DNA from: Silene latifolia
Lineage: Eukaryota > Streptophyta > Magnoliopsida > Caryophyllales > Caryophyllaceae
NCBI RefSeq assembly: GCF_048544455.1
Contig: NC_133526.1
Location: forward strand, 3,612,001 to 3,676,000
DNA: 64,000 bases
Direction of reading: 5' to 3'
Shown: piece by piece, positions 21,740 to 32,699 of the stretch
How positions within the stretch are numbered: the first letter of the stretch is position 1
How the letters are laid out: each line of letters opens with the position of its first letter
The notes under the pieces: model-generated
What the model was told of the DNA's origin: nothing
Seen by the model: only the letters and a program-made list of their open reading frames with translations
The model's database searches: none
Translations under genes and position numbers: made by a program

Positions 21740-22202
21740 TTCTCAATCTACTTCATAAATCATACTCCCTCCAGCTCATTGAAATGTCGTAATTTATTAA
21801 AATTCTCATAAATATTCAATAAAATAAAATAGGGCAATTTCAAAGAGTACTTTTTCTTGGGATAAATACATTCAAACTTTTTTACATTAAATCTTTCATT
21901 TTATGTGATTGATTCATTATTATTATGTATTTATGTGTTGCAACCTAACAATTTTGCTTAATTTATTTATAAATTCCACCCTACATCAATTATTATTTCA
22001 TATGACGGTTCCACAACACAAACATATTCATCAATAACATAACGAAATATGAAATCGTTTGTTCAAACATATAAACACAATGTAATAATGGTCTAATTTA
22101 AAAAATCTCCAAATATTGACTATTTATATTGTCACGGTATTGAACACTTAATCACGCACAATTATATGTTCATGTATCTAATGATAGCGTCTACTATTAC
22201 GA

Positions 22203-22235
22203 CCCATGCATTTTTTTGCACGGGAATAAAACTAG
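22203..22235 (+). mobile_element. Helitron 3' terminus
   Basis: Near-perfect hairpin CCCATGCA / TGCACGGG at 22203-22224, then AATAAAA and CTAG followed by T. Same design as at 4219. The 5' end was not found; the AT-rich stretch from about 21770 may be its body. Confidence 0.55.
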
Positions 22236-24118
22236 TGTTGCATTAAAGATTGGGTCTTATTCACACTAACCAGTTAAAAAATGTCAGAAAATGAACCAAC
22301 AGTTTAGCTTCGTATAAGAACACTATTCTTCCGAACCTCAACTTTCCATTTCCCACAAGCCAAACCTCTTCTTCTACTTCAACTTAATAACCCAAACTCT
22401 CACTCTTTCACATAAATCAATAAACAAAAACCAAAATAACACACTTTGTTGTCACAAATCTGTCACCTTTTTTGCTTCATTTCTTGCTTCCTGATACTTT
22501 TAACTGCACTGTAATTACTCTTATCTTGTCTTAATTACTGAAAGTTTTGATCTTTTTTACTTTTTAGCTTCTGGGTAGTGGGTTTTAATTATCTGTACTT
22601 TTTTTTACATCATTTCTTGCTTCCTGATGTTTTTAACTGCTTGTAAGTACTCTTTTCTTGTCTTAATTGCTGCAAAGTTTTGATCTTTTTGGTTTATTTT
22701 TGAATTTTGAGCATCTGGGTAGTGGGTAGTTTCAATTATCGTACTTTTTGCAGTAGATTTAGATAATTTAATGTTTTTATGCTTGATTTTTAGCTTTAAA
22801 TGAGGTTAATTTATGATTATGATTGCTTTAATTAAGTTATTTTGATGATGTTTTACTGCTCAAACTGAACCTTATCCTGTGTGACACTGTTTAGTTTTAC
22901 TGTACTGTTCAATGTCTTTGTTGAGGTGCAGAAATTCTTGTGTAAGACGGTTTTACACTAATTTATTGTAAATTGTAGCCTTATTGGTTTGATGGGTTTT
23001 GTTTGACCTGTTTGTAGGATCTTTTGTGAAGTTTTCATTGCATGTTTCTGTACTAAATGAGAAAAAAATTGGGGTTTTCAGCTGAAAATTGGTGTTGTAA
23101 GGGTTTGATCCTAAAAATATTATCTTTAGCAGTCGCCGGACTAAGGAGGCTACCAGGGGCGGTCGCCTTCTGGTTGAAATATTTTAGTTAAAATTTTCTA
23201 TTTTTTTTCCTGATTTGTCTTGTTGTGTTACTAGTTCTGTTAAATTTCACGGGTTGAGCGCTTTTTCGCAAGTTTGATCCTAATCATTAATCCTGGTTCC
23301 GCCACTAATCTATAGTTTGATCTTTTTATGGTCATGTGTATATTTGTTGTTGCTATTTGCAATATTTGTACATTTTTGGGGTGTTTCATTATTTGGACAA
23401 CTTATTGCTAGTGATCAGAAATAGATTTGCATAATGAAGATTCATACACAATAGAATGGTTGAATTCCGTAAATATTTCTGCAGTTTAGGTGTATTTCTT
23501 ACTGAATGGCTAGTTGCCATTGGTAGTGTAGTTGTTTGAGTTTGATTGTAGTGTGGACTGTGGAGTGGTATCCTCGAGCGTTGATAGATCTTCGAGCTTG
23601 CACACGTTCACTCACATCAGTATAGAGTTTGCTTACTACAAGTTGAGTCATGTTGAGGCGTGTGTGTTTTAGGCATCATATGATTGAATCTCTTCAATGC
23701 TTTTTCGAAAACCTTAAAACTAGTAATGATATTCCAGTAGTCTGGTTCGCATAATGAGGAAGTTCTTTATGAAGTTTGAATTCTGAAATGATGTTAGTGA
23801 TGCCATTCTATCAATAGGATGTCTCTTACTGACTTGCTCTCTTGTAAAACGGCTTTGCACTAAGATATTGTAAAATCGTCATAATTATGGACTTATGGTA
23901 GTTAGACTAGTTACGAAGAATGAATGCTATCCCTAAAACAAATCCGTCATATCTAAAGTTTCTTGTGCTGATTATTTACTAGGAATTGGTAGACCTGTTG
24001 CTTGGAGCTGGGATCGATTTTGATGGAATGTTAATGATTATATAGTACATTAGTACTATCTTCGATATACTTACAAACTACTTAAGGTGTTTGGTTGTGT
24101 TGAAAAATTATTGCGAGA
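22236..24118 (+). other. Leader and probable 5'-UTR intron region of the BPC gene
   Basis: No coding sequence. A CT-rich stretch at 22330-22440 looks like a transcribed leader. The following T-rich 1.6 kb has intron-like composition, and long leader introns are common in this family. I cannot place the splice sites with certainty. A decayed piece ending TGGTTCCGCCACTA near 23295-23310 belongs to the CAGTGGCGGAGC MITE family. Confidence 0.45.
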
Positions 24119-24787
24119 ATGGGGACATATCCCTCAAACTACCCAATGATATCTGAGGAGAATCGAGGGACATCGGTCCCTCACTTTGCATGGTTCCATC
24201 CTGGAAATTATATGGCAGCTATGAGAAATGGAATGAATCCATTCCAAGGAAGTCGGCACAACACAGAAGAAATAACTCTGATTCCTAACAGTTCAATTCC
24301 TATCAATAACGTGGAAGCTGAGCCTCAACCCGATAAGCCTGCCAAAAAGGCCAAGACATCAAGAAAGAACCCTAATGATGGTACTGATACCCTAAAGGAG
24401 CGTAAACCGAAAAAATCTAGAAAGAGTTCCTCAAACTCTCCTAAGGCAAGGCGTGGGAGAAAGAACGCAAGTATTGCTAGCTGTGAGTCAAGCATGGATG
24501 GGACCCTGTCACCATTTTGTTCTTGTACCGGTACTCCGCGTCAATGCTACAGGTGGGGTTCCGGGGGATGGCAATCTGCATGCTGCACGATAAACATATC
24601 AGAGTATCCTCTCCCAATGAACGCAACAAGGCCTGGTTCACGCACTGCTGGTCGGAAAATGAGCCATGGAGCTTTTGTTAAACTTCTGCAAAGACTCGCT
24701 TCTGAAGGTTACGATCTTTCAAACGCGATCGACCTAAAAGATCACTGGGCTAGGCATGGTACCAACAAGTTTGTGATCATTAAGTGA
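24119..24787 (+). CDS. BPC: BBR/BPC (BASIC PENTACYSTEINE) GAGA-binding transcription factor
   Basis: 222 residues in one exon. BBR/BPC proteins are plant-specific nuclear factors that bind GA-rich repeats and recruit chromatin complexes. The C-terminal half is the diagnostic DNA-binding domain: [34 protein letters not shown], and the terminal [10 protein letters not shown] block. The five invariant cysteines are present; where class I proteins have WGCGGW this one has Ser. A basic Lys/Arg-rich nuclear-localisation stretch (about residues 75-115) precedes it. The N-terminus begins [10 protein letters not shown] and contains a [12 protein letters not shown] segment. At 222 residues it is shorter than the roughly 280 usual for the family, so part of the N-terminal activation region is reduced. 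I did not assign the class. Confidence 0.93.
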   Translation: MGTYPSNYPMISEENRGTSVPHFAWFHPGNYMAAMRNGMNPFQGSRHNTEEITLIPNSSIPINNVEAEPQPDKPAKKAKTSRKNPNDGTDTLKERKPKKSRKSSSNSPKARRGRKNASIASCESSMDGTLSPFCSCTGTPRQCYRWGSGGWQSACCTINISEYPLPMNATRPGSRTAGRKMSHGAFVKLLQRLASEGYDLSNAIDLKDHWARHGTNKFVIIK

Positions 24788-25537
24788 TAGTAATATGTAC
24801 TGTAATTTGTATGATGTGCACTGTTCCGTCTGTTGTACCGGGTTGTTTAGTGTTAACTGCAGTATTTTCGAATTGTATCTCAATTTGTTGTGGATATTCA
24901 AGCATTTCAGTGTGTTGTAGACTTGTAGTATCAGTATGTGTAGTATCAGTATGTATGAATGTATGTGTAGGTGTTTTAAGGTAATTTTCTTCTACAAACT
25001 TTCCAGTGTAATGAAATATGTGGTTTTCGACTTTTTTTTTTCTCTCATCGAAGCAAGGTAGTGTTTTTTACTTGCAATCACTTTTCGATGTTCAACCGCA
25101 TTATCCCAATGCTTTAATGGCTTCCATAACTGACAGGCTAAGGAGGGTTGGGCGCATGATTTTGGTAGACTTTCTGGCTATGAAAGTGTGAGCTGTTTCG
25201 TGAAGGTTAATGAGTGGCTCAAGCAGCTCTCAGCGTAAACTAGCTAATATGTTGGAAGGGTTAAACTACCCGCCCATCTTAATCACCGTCACCTGAGAAA
25301 CTACACGATTTCGTTCATTATGTGCGGATTCAACAATTATAGGTTCAGCACGAGGACATTACATCAAAAATTCAAAGATGATACGTCAAGTATAACTTGA
25401 TACCCAGTCAACATAATGATTTTTTGTGGATATGTAAATATAAATAACGGATTTTAACAAAATTCACAATGTTGCTTTAGAGCACGACCATCTTATATTA
25501 AGCTAAGTAGTGCATCACTAAGACACTAACCATTCAA
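24788..25537. other. BPC 3' region and spacer before tRNA
   Basis: The first 250 bp are probably the BPC 3'-UTR. At 25137-25240, after a CTGACAG acceptor-like site, an open stretch (GWAHDFGRLSGYES...) runs into a stop. It looks like the last exon of an unknown gene, without other exons nearby. The interval from about 25170 resembles 32030-32200, so this spacer belongs to a duplicated block that includes the tRNA. Confidence 0.45.
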
Positions 25538-25609
25538 GCGTCTGTAGTCCAACGGTTAGGATAATTGCCTTCCAAGCAATAGACCCGGGTTCGACTCCCG
25601 GCAGACGCA
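25538..25609 (+). tRNA. tRNA-Gly(TCC)
   Basis: 72 nt cloverleaf: acceptor GCGTCTG/CAGACGC, D arm GTCC..GGAT, anticodon stem ATTGC/GCAAT with loop CTTCCAA (anticodon TCC, glycine), T arm CCGGG/CCCGG with TTCGACT loop, discriminator A. A TTTTTT Pol III terminator follows at once. Identical over all 72 bases to the gene at 32700. Confidence 0.97.
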
Positions 25610-25715
25610 TTTTTTCCAATTATGAGGCTTTTTGGGGTGAGTAACGCAACAAACTACCCCAATAAAAAGATGAGATGATATGAGTCTTTGATTTTTTTTC
25701 AAAAACCATTCATAT

Positions 25716-26077
25716 CTAGTGGTTTTCCCATGGTCTAAGCCTTAATTAGTTGAGGCGTAAAGTAAAAAACACCGACTACCTTGTTTATCAATTCTTGTCA
25801 CAATTCTCACAAATTAAATGACTTGTGATATTAAGTAGCCAAGAGGCTAAAGTCCAAGAGGTTAACTTTAGGTGACTCAACCTGAATAACTCGATACTAG
25901 TGGTTTTCCAATGGTCTAAGCCTTAATTAGTTGAGGCGTAAAGTAAAAATCAACGACTACCTTGTTTATCCGTTCTTGTCACAATTCTCACAAATTAAAT
26001 GACTTGTGATACTAAGTAGTCAAGAGGCTAAAGTTCAAGAGGTTAACTTTAGCTGACACAACCTGAATAACTCGATC
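25716..26077. repeat. Tandem duplication, unit 181 bp
   Basis: Two head-to-tail units (25716-25896 and 25897-26077) begin CTAGTGGTTTTCC and end GAATAACTCGAT. They differ at only a few positions, including one CCCATGG/CCAATGG change. No coding potential. Confidence 0.9.
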
Positions 26078-26510
26078 CGGATACAAAAGTAGTAAATGAA
26101 AACTGACCTGAAACATGAGAGTGATCTTATTCGAAAGTAACCGAAGTAGAATGATCTCGTGTAACTCCAAATGGATTGAATTGACTAATTGGAATTTGGA
26201 AACCAAATCCTTTATAATAGCGATTCGAGTGCCGCTACCGAAAACGACAATATGAAATTACCTAACCAGGCTGGCTGATATGAGTATATCAGTATATGAC
26301 CATACCTATAGCCGTACCAATTCAGATAATTCATTTATCAAGTCTATTATATTGAGTGTTTCTATAGATAGCGTCTCCAATTACATAAACACAAAATCTT
26401 GTACAAAACAGTTTTATAATAAATTTGTTGTTAGACCTCTAACATAAAAGATGGTTATTTTTGTTATTTCATGTGTTTACCTATTCTTTTTTCTAATTTT
26501 TTTGAGTAGG

Positions 26511-26757
26511 TCTCCTGAGAGACGGTCTCTTAATAAGATTTATTGAGAGACCATTGTACAATTTTAAGAAAAAAAGTGGTACTAAAGGTAATAAAATAGA
26601 TACAAATTATGATTTATGATAAAATGAATACATTTATTATGTAAATAGGTACGAAATTATCATATTACGATCAACAATAAAAGTGGTACAAAATACAAAT
26701 AAAAGAGTACGAAAGATTGGTCTCTCAATAACTTAGTGAGAGACCGTCTCTCCCAAG
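26511..26757. mobile_element. Foldback MITE, GAGAGACGGTCTCT family
   Basis: The arms are inverted copies: left GAGAGACGGTCTCTTAATAA...TTGAGAGACC, right GGTCTCTCAATAA...GAGAGACCGTCTC. A core of about 140 AT-rich bases separates them. The outermost bases and the target duplication are unclear. Confidence 0.6.
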
Positions 26758-27286
26758 TTTTAGTGAATTTTCTATTTGGTTATGAGTTGTGGCTTATGTC
26801 TCATATTATTGTAATATTGTTATATTAGTTAAGGACTTCTGGTGCCTATATTTGCCTAATTCGTACATTCACTATTTATAATATATTTTTAAATAACATT
26901 TCTTAAAAATTATGATTATGAAATTTTTTGTAACCAAATGATGCAACACATTCACAATTATTACTTTTAATATTATAGTTTCAAAATATACATAAAATAT
27001 TTGTTTAAAAGGTTTTAATTTGGTCAGTTGTTTACTTTTGGTTTTTGCACAAAACCAAAGAAATATGAGAGAGTCAATTATTAGATAACAAGTGTACTAA
27101 ATTGTGTGCATGGCATTCAATTGTCCATCAAAGACATTTCTAAAATAAAAAAGGGAACCAATTGACTGAAACACCAAAAATAAAATAGACAAAGAATAAA
27201 ACGTGATAGAGGGAATATTAACTAGTATCCGTACTAAGTCACATTTAGCTTTGTACTCGTAAACGTGATAGAGGGAATATAAATAA
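26758..27286. other. Spacer with a decayed Stowaway-like element
   Basis: No gene. From about 27019 to 27217 the words TGGTCAGTTGTTTAC, CACAAAACCAAAG and GACTGAAACACC follow the order of the Stowaway family at 13530, ending in GATAGAGGGAATATT. The ends have decayed. Confidence 0.5.
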
Positions 27287-27692
27287 GGATCAATTGTTGA
27301 AAACACCCTTTAATATTGCACTTTTTAAAACTTAATACCTTATAAAAAGTTTTTTAAAACTTAATATCTTAATGTGCACTCCATTCACATTTTGATACCT
27401 TAGGTGGATTTAGGCCAAAAAAATGTGAAATACTGCCGAGATAGAATCAACCATGACTTGTAGTTATAAGAGGGAAGGGAAGGGGTTGAAAATGTGAACG
27501 GAGTGCATCATAAATACGTCGTCATGTCTTTAAAAAATGGTCAAAATATTCCATTTTTTTTTTGCCTAAATCCACTTTAAGGTACCAAAATATGAATGAA
27601 ATGCACATCAAGGTATTAAGTTTTAAAAACTTTTCATAAGGTGTTACGTTTTAAAAAGTGCAACATTAAAGAGTGTTTTCATCAATTGATCC
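27287..27692. mobile_element. Mutator-like MITE with long arms
   Basis: 406 bp. The arms extend about 150 bp as imperfect inverted repeats (GGATCAATTG...AAAACAC at the left, mirrored at the right end; further in, CACTTTTTAAAACTTAATA and its complement). Flanking 9 bp are TATAAATAA and TAAAAATAA (8 of 9), the Mutator target length. Confidence 0.75.
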
Positions 27693-27782
27693 TAAAAATA
27701 ACAATAATAATAACAATATATCGGCTGCCCACTAATTTTTGTAAAAAATTGTTTGATCTCAATAAAAGTTTGCGTTTAAAAT

Positions 27783-27834
27783 AGTAATAATAATAATAAT
27801 AATAATAATTATTATTATTATTATTATTATTATT
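27783..27834. repeat. (TAA)n-(TTA)n palindromic microsatellite
   Basis: A TAA run passes directly into a TTA/ATT run, forming a perfect self-complementary tract of about 50 bp that could extrude a cruciform. Confidence 0.9.
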
Positions 27835-28228
27835 AAGTTATAATAAATTAAGTTAAGTTTAGTTCATTTTATCTCGATTCAGTTATAATAAATTAAGTTA
27901 AGTTTAGTTCATTAAGCTCAATTCAATTCGCTTCAATTTTTCGAGCCTTTAGTTCAACTATTTTTAACCAAAAATAAGAAAAGAAAAAAAAAAGTTTTAC
28001 AATTTTACCACACCGTTAAAGTTTAACAACTTAAAAATGATAAAATTGACCCGACTTGAATATCTGTTACGACTTACCCATGGGCTTAAACCTACTCGAA
28101 AACCGTACCCTAGAAAATTTCACTACTATAGTCCGGATATCACACTATGCTTTGGTCTTTGGCGCTCTTTTCTCATTTGATCATCTCCTTCCCAAAAATC
28201 CCCAAATTATCATATCTAGGGTTTATCC

Positions 28229-30615
28229 ATGTCGACGCTGACATTATCCGAAGGAGCAATCTATGCCATGTGCGCCGCCGTTGACGGCGACGTTTACGAC
28301 CTGAAGCCGGTGTTGCAGGTGACGGATATTCGATTGATTCGCACCCAAAGCACCATTAATAGTACCGAAAGATACTTCCTTTTGCTATCGGATGGAGTTC
28401 ACTTTCAGCAAGGTGTGTTAGCAATGCAGAAAAATGATTTGATCAAGAATGGTGGATTGCATAAGGGTTCGATTATTCGACTTTTACACTTCATTTGTAA
28501 CAACATTACTACTAAACGGACGTTCGTCTCTTTCCCTCTCTCCCTTTTCCATCTTCTATATGTTTTGTTTTACTCCCTCCGTCCCGATCATTTGTTTACC
28601 ATTTCTATTTTTGATTGTCTCAGTCATTTGGTTACCTTTCTATACTCAAAGCGTCTTGCTTGTGACGGCCGCTATCACTTGCATATTGAGAGGGCAATTG
28701 GGGCGCTCCATATCCGTCCCACTTGCCCTCCCACTTGCATTTGTTTGAGAGGTCCACTATCCGTCACAAGCTTGTGACGGATAGTGTCCATCACAAGCTT
28801 GTGACGGATAGTGTCCGTCACAAATGAGAAATTGCCTTCTATATTAGACTTGTTTTATTTTATACTTCCTCCCGGTCAATTGTTGTCGTTTGGTTTTGAC
28901 AGAAAGATAAGGAAAGAGGATGAGACCAATTACTAAATGGCACGTGGATCAAATTGAGTGTAAATGATCAAACTGCTCATCAAGTCTATTCTTAAAATAG
29001 AAAGTACAACAATTGAAAGACACCCAAAATAAAATAGGACAACAAATGAACGGAGTATAAAATAAAACAAGATCGTCTTGTCTTACATTGTGAGACCGTC
29101 ATTTTATTGGTTAACCATTGGAGTAGTTCAGTACTATAAATAAATGAGCATTTGTATGTATAAAAAAAGTGTTTCATAGCGTAAGACAAGATTGAATATT
29201 TTTTGACTAAAAAGTTTGTACTGATACTCCCTCCTCTTTGCCTTTGTGGGGGTGTTTGAGACAACATCTGGGAAGCACGGACACACCCAAGAGGCTAAAA
29301 CCAGCGTTCGTGTGTCGGACACAGTGTCCCACACGGTTGGGACACGTCTCAATATGTATTGGACATGCCAAAAACCGTGTCTAAGTTTAGAAATTAAATG
29401 GTACACGTTTTGGAAACGGTATGAGTTAAGTAAAATGGGGGAAAATTTAAGTAAAAAGATTGTGTATTGGCCTTTGGGTGATGTGGTCTTGCAATCTTGT
29501 TAGCCCCTTAGTTCGAGGAAATATTCTTGTGTAAGACCGTCTTAGTCTCTTACACAAGAATTTGTTGGAAATGTTCTGTTGTTACAGTTACAAATCCTTA
29601 TTGGTGTTACCATATAGAACCAATAAACCAACCACATTTTTCTTTTCGGAGCTTTTGCATTTCTTAATTTCCATAACATCCTTTAAATGTAAGGGTTTTT
29701 AGAAATTTCAACACTGGAATTTTCTTTTTGTTCGGTCACTGATTGTTTATTGACGGAAACATCCTTATTAAAACCGTCTTTCTTAACTGATCTAGGTTGT
29801 GTCCATCCATTCATATCGGCTGATTGTTACTAACTGTTTATTAAGCTCTTTAGTTAAGTTGTGTATGATATACGGAGTAACTGTTTATTATGGTGTTCAC
29901 TCTTCACTAAGCTTTCTTCCCATGTTTATATTGGGAGGTAAATTTGTGTTGTAACGTGTGGGTAACAGTAGCTAAGATCGGAAATTATGGGGGCGAACTA
30001 GTAATGTATGGGACTAGCTTAGAAAGAAAGATTCAAGTTTTGACTGAAACGATTGTATTTTTGTCTTAGATGATGAGTTTCTTCTAGCTCCTTGGTTTGG
30101 CCATTGATTAGTTGTGAAATTTGTTTGTTTCGGGAATGAATTTGGATTGTGGCCTGTGGATTCTGTTAATTAAGATCGTAATTTAAGTATAAAGTTTACC
30201 CTTTGACATCTAGGTTATATGCTCCTGCTAACCCCTTCTTTCAGCAAAAGTTGTGTGTGTTTGTACAAGGTCTACCTATTGTCGGGTTTTCTCTGAGCTT
30301 TCTTCCCATATTTTCTGGTCAAATTCATCCAGGGTCATAATTGTTGTCGAGTTGGAAGTGCTACAAGTAACATGGCCTCTAATAGGAGAACCAAAGCCAT
30401 ACTTTCGACCCGGTGCTTTAGTGTCACCCTCTGTAGGCCAACCGAAAGTGAATCATGTGGATGTTCAACATTGGAATTCTCACGCAACTGGTCCCGACCC
30501 TACTTATCTGGCTAGTGAAGCAGGGAGGTTACAGCAATCCAAGCTGGAATCTGGTGCTCAATTGCAATCTTACGGTAGGCCTTCTACAATCAAGATCTGG
30601 ATCGTTATGTTGTAA
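28229..30615 (+). CDS. RPA1-like short gene, locus A1: N-terminal OB fold plus linker only
   Basis: Two exons, 28229-28521 and 30333-30615, together 576 nt or 191 codons plus stop. Exon 1 is the RPA70N (DBD-F) OB fold, which in full-length RPA1 binds checkpoint and repair partners. Diagnostic words are VLQVTDIRLI, TERYFLLLSDGVHFQQGVLAMQ and GSIIRLLHFICNN. Exon 2 starts at a CATCCAG acceptor shared by all copies and reads through VVELEVLQ and the Pro/Ser-rich linker (GPDPTYLASEAGR), then stops. Compared with locus C the frame shifts near 30585 through small deletions, so no DNA-binding domain is reached. RPA linker sequence continues to about 30737 without a gene role I can assign. The 1.8 kb intron holds a Stowaway and a Mutator-like MITE. 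It may be a pseudogene, or a stand-alone N-domain protein. Confidence 0.7.
28645..28834. mobile_element. Mutator-like MITE, CACAAA...GACGG family (copy 2)
   Basis: 190 bp with flanking 9-mers CTTTCTATA and CCTTCTATA (8 of 9). Arms are of the CTTGTGACGGATAGTG type, repeated twice on the right. The right end is ATGAGAAATTG. It is inserted in a Stowaway-type fragment whose left end (CTCCCTCCGTCCCGATC) starts at about 28573. Located in intron 1 of RPA locus A1. Confidence 0.75.
28865..29055. mobile_element. Stowaway MITE
   Basis: 191 bp between TA dinucleotides. Ends are CTTCCTCCCGGTCAATTG and CAAATGAACGGAG. The interior matches the copies at 13530 and 63115. Intron 1 of RPA locus A1. Confidence 0.75.
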
Positions 30616-30737
30616 ATAATGAACCTTCCGTGTACCTTAAATCAGATTTTTCTTCTCGCTTTTCAGGAAATAATGTTGGTTGTGGTACATATGGCGCGCT
30701 CAATAATGTCAAAGCAAATGTTTCACGTGCTTTGAAC

Positions 30738-31275
30738 GAACTGATTGTTGGCCCTAGCAAAGAACCAGAACCAATGCTGAGCATGGCTAGTTCAAGACAA
30801 AACACGAGATGCAACACTCCCTTCCAGATTTCGCCCAAACCAGGACCAACTAGTAGGGAGAAGGACCTTGCTGTTCGTTGCTTCAAGTGCCAGGGGTTTG
30901 GACATTTTCAGAGTGCTTGCCCTAATAAGAGAACTGTGACCTTACGGGAAGCCATTAGCCTGCGTAATGAGCTGTATAATGAGGCTTGTGATGAAGAGGG
31001 TTTGTTTCTTACGAATAGGGAGGAGGAAGAGATGGCCGAGATAATGGCTTATGAAGCCCAAAGCCATGAAACTTCACTGGTTTTGCGGCAGAGATTACAT
31101 ACCCAACCTGAACTAGCTGCAGCTGAACAACGGTACCAAAATTATCATACTACGAGCCAATGGAGTGATAGGTGTCGTAGCCTCATAAATCTTCTTATAA
31201 TAAATGGGGGAAGTTGCACTAATGTAGCATCGACTGAACTTGTAAGCAACTTCAAATCTTGCGAACGAGGACTAG
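30738..31275 (+). mobile_element. Ty3/Gypsy gag-protease fossil fragment inside the RPA locus
   Basis: Fossil piece of about 540 bp with a retroviral-type zinc knuckle (CFKCQGFGHFQSAC) followed by PNKRTVTLRE, an acidic stretch (NREEEEMAE) and a protease-start motif (INGGSCTNVAST), as in chromovirus-type Ty3/Gypsy elements. There are no LTRs, reverse transcriptase or integrase next to it, so it is only a fragment and not an element able to move. RPA linker sequence borders it on both sides: the left border matches locus C up to about 30737, and RPA-like sequence (APPKIVP) resumes at 31413 after a GTGAGT...ATCAG intron-like gap. Its age cannot be judged without a relative. Confidence 0.75.
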
Positions 31276-31447
31276 GTGAGTCCAGTCTCATTCGTGCATC
31301 AAGGCTAAATATCCACCATTTCGTTTCTGTTTTTGCATCAATTCGTTGCTGGTTTTGTTCATTTATAAAAACGCACAAATACGTTTTTTAATTTGCTTCT
31401 GGTTCGTATCAGGAGCTCCGCCCAAGATAGTTCCAGCTGCTGATTTA

Positions 31448-31956
31448 ATGGCGACAGTGTCGTTATCGAAAGGCTCAATTGCCGCGCTCTGTAGCTGTAG
31501 TGGCAACAGAGAGAGCGACATGAAGCCAGTAATACAGATAGCAGATATACAGCTGGTGAGAAACCAAAACGTCATGTATGGCATTGATAGGTACCGCCTT
31601 TTGCTATCAGACGGGGTTCACATGCAGCAAGGTATGCTTGGAACGCAGAATAATGATTTGGTCAGGAATGGCCACTTGCAGAAGGGTTCTCTTGTTCAGC
31701 TCTTACACTTCATTTGTCAAAAACCTGGAAGCCGAATGTTAGTCTCTTTCTCTTGAGAACTATTCTCTGATTTTATGACCTTTTTTTGTTCATTAGTAAA
31801 GTTGTGAGTGTATTATACTTCTATTGCCGGGTCTTCACTGAGCTTTGCCCCCATGTTTCCCGGTCAAATTCATACAGGATCATAATTATCCTTGAGTTGG
31901 AAGTGCTGCAAGAGAATTGCCACCTAATTGGAGAACCAAAGCCATACCAACCTTAA
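31448..31956 (+). CDS. RPA1-like short gene, locus A2: second N-terminal OB fold
   Basis: Exon 1 (31448-31737, 290 nt, the same length as in locus C) encodes an RPA70N OB fold: MATVSLSKGSIAALC, VIQIADIQLV, DRYRLLLSDGVHMQQGMLG, GSLVQLLHFIC. Exon 2 begins at the shared ATACAG acceptor (31878), reads IIIILELEVLQ and ends at a stop after EPKPYQP (31956). About 122 residues in all, with no linker or DNA-binding OB fold. An APPKIVPAADL segment, which in locus C lies just before DBD-A, runs directly into its ATG. This gene therefore sits where the DNA-binding half would be expected. It could be a non-functional remnant or a stand-alone partner-binding module; expression is unknown. Confidence 0.65.
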
Positions 31957-32699
31957 GGGACGTCCTAGGCGCGATAAGACAACAATTTATAGGAAACCGA
32001 TTAAACTGATGGCTGCTGCTGCCGGGGAAGTAGACTTTCCGGATGTGAGCTATTCACGAAGGTTCGCGGATTGTTAATTGATACTTCCAACATTTGTTCA
32101 GTAACTTCATTGTAAAACTCGGTTGACAGGTTATGCAAATGGCTATCAACGTAAATTAGCTAATCTAATCTATCGACTTGCCCGTCTATCTCAGTTATGT
32201 GTGATTTCGACAATTATACGTCTGGTATAACAACAGTACATCGCCAGTACTAGACACGACGATACTTTGAGCAGTTCGGTTTTCGACTGCAAGGTACCCA
32301 AGAAATAGCGGATTCTTTATCAAAAAAGTAAACTGGCCTCAAATACTTGACTCCTTCCTTCTCAAGCCTACATTTTGTGGTCTGTAAATGCAATCACAAT
32401 AATGCTTAAGCACATAAATCATGCTAATTTCATATTAAGTTGTAGGAGTCGCTGAAAACGATCGTCATTACGCACATCTATAATAACGGAGTAACAACTT
32501 AAAGTTGTCGATATTTCGGAAACGAGAGACTATCTCGTCTCTTAGCCATGTCTCTCTGATGTGATTGTAAGAAATAAAGGGTTTAGTAAATGTTTGCTTG
32601 GGGTAAAGCTTCAACTTGTACTTTCCGCGCAACTTTCAAAGTGTTACTGAAATCTAGAAATAAGTAAGATATATAGTTAATAAATATTTAAACAACCTA
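31957..32699. other. Spacer between RPA locus A and tRNA-Gly
   Basis: No supported gene. A short open stretch at 31957-32075 (GRPRRDKTTIYRKPIK) has no partner I recognise. From about 32030 on the sequence resembles 25170-25540 in patches (TAGACTTTC.GG, CGTAAA.TAGCTAAT, ACAATTATA), marking a duplicated tRNA neighbourhood. Confidence 0.5.

Noticed and set aside
25716-26077. CRISPR-like direct repeats
   Set aside because: Only two long adjacent units without spacers, in a plant genome; a plain tandem duplication.
29217-29570. GTGTCGGACACAGTGTCCC-like palindromic words and a TTCTTGTGTAAGACCG foldback in RPA A1 intron 1
   Set aside because: They suggest further decayed MITEs, but neither ends nor target duplications could be fixed.
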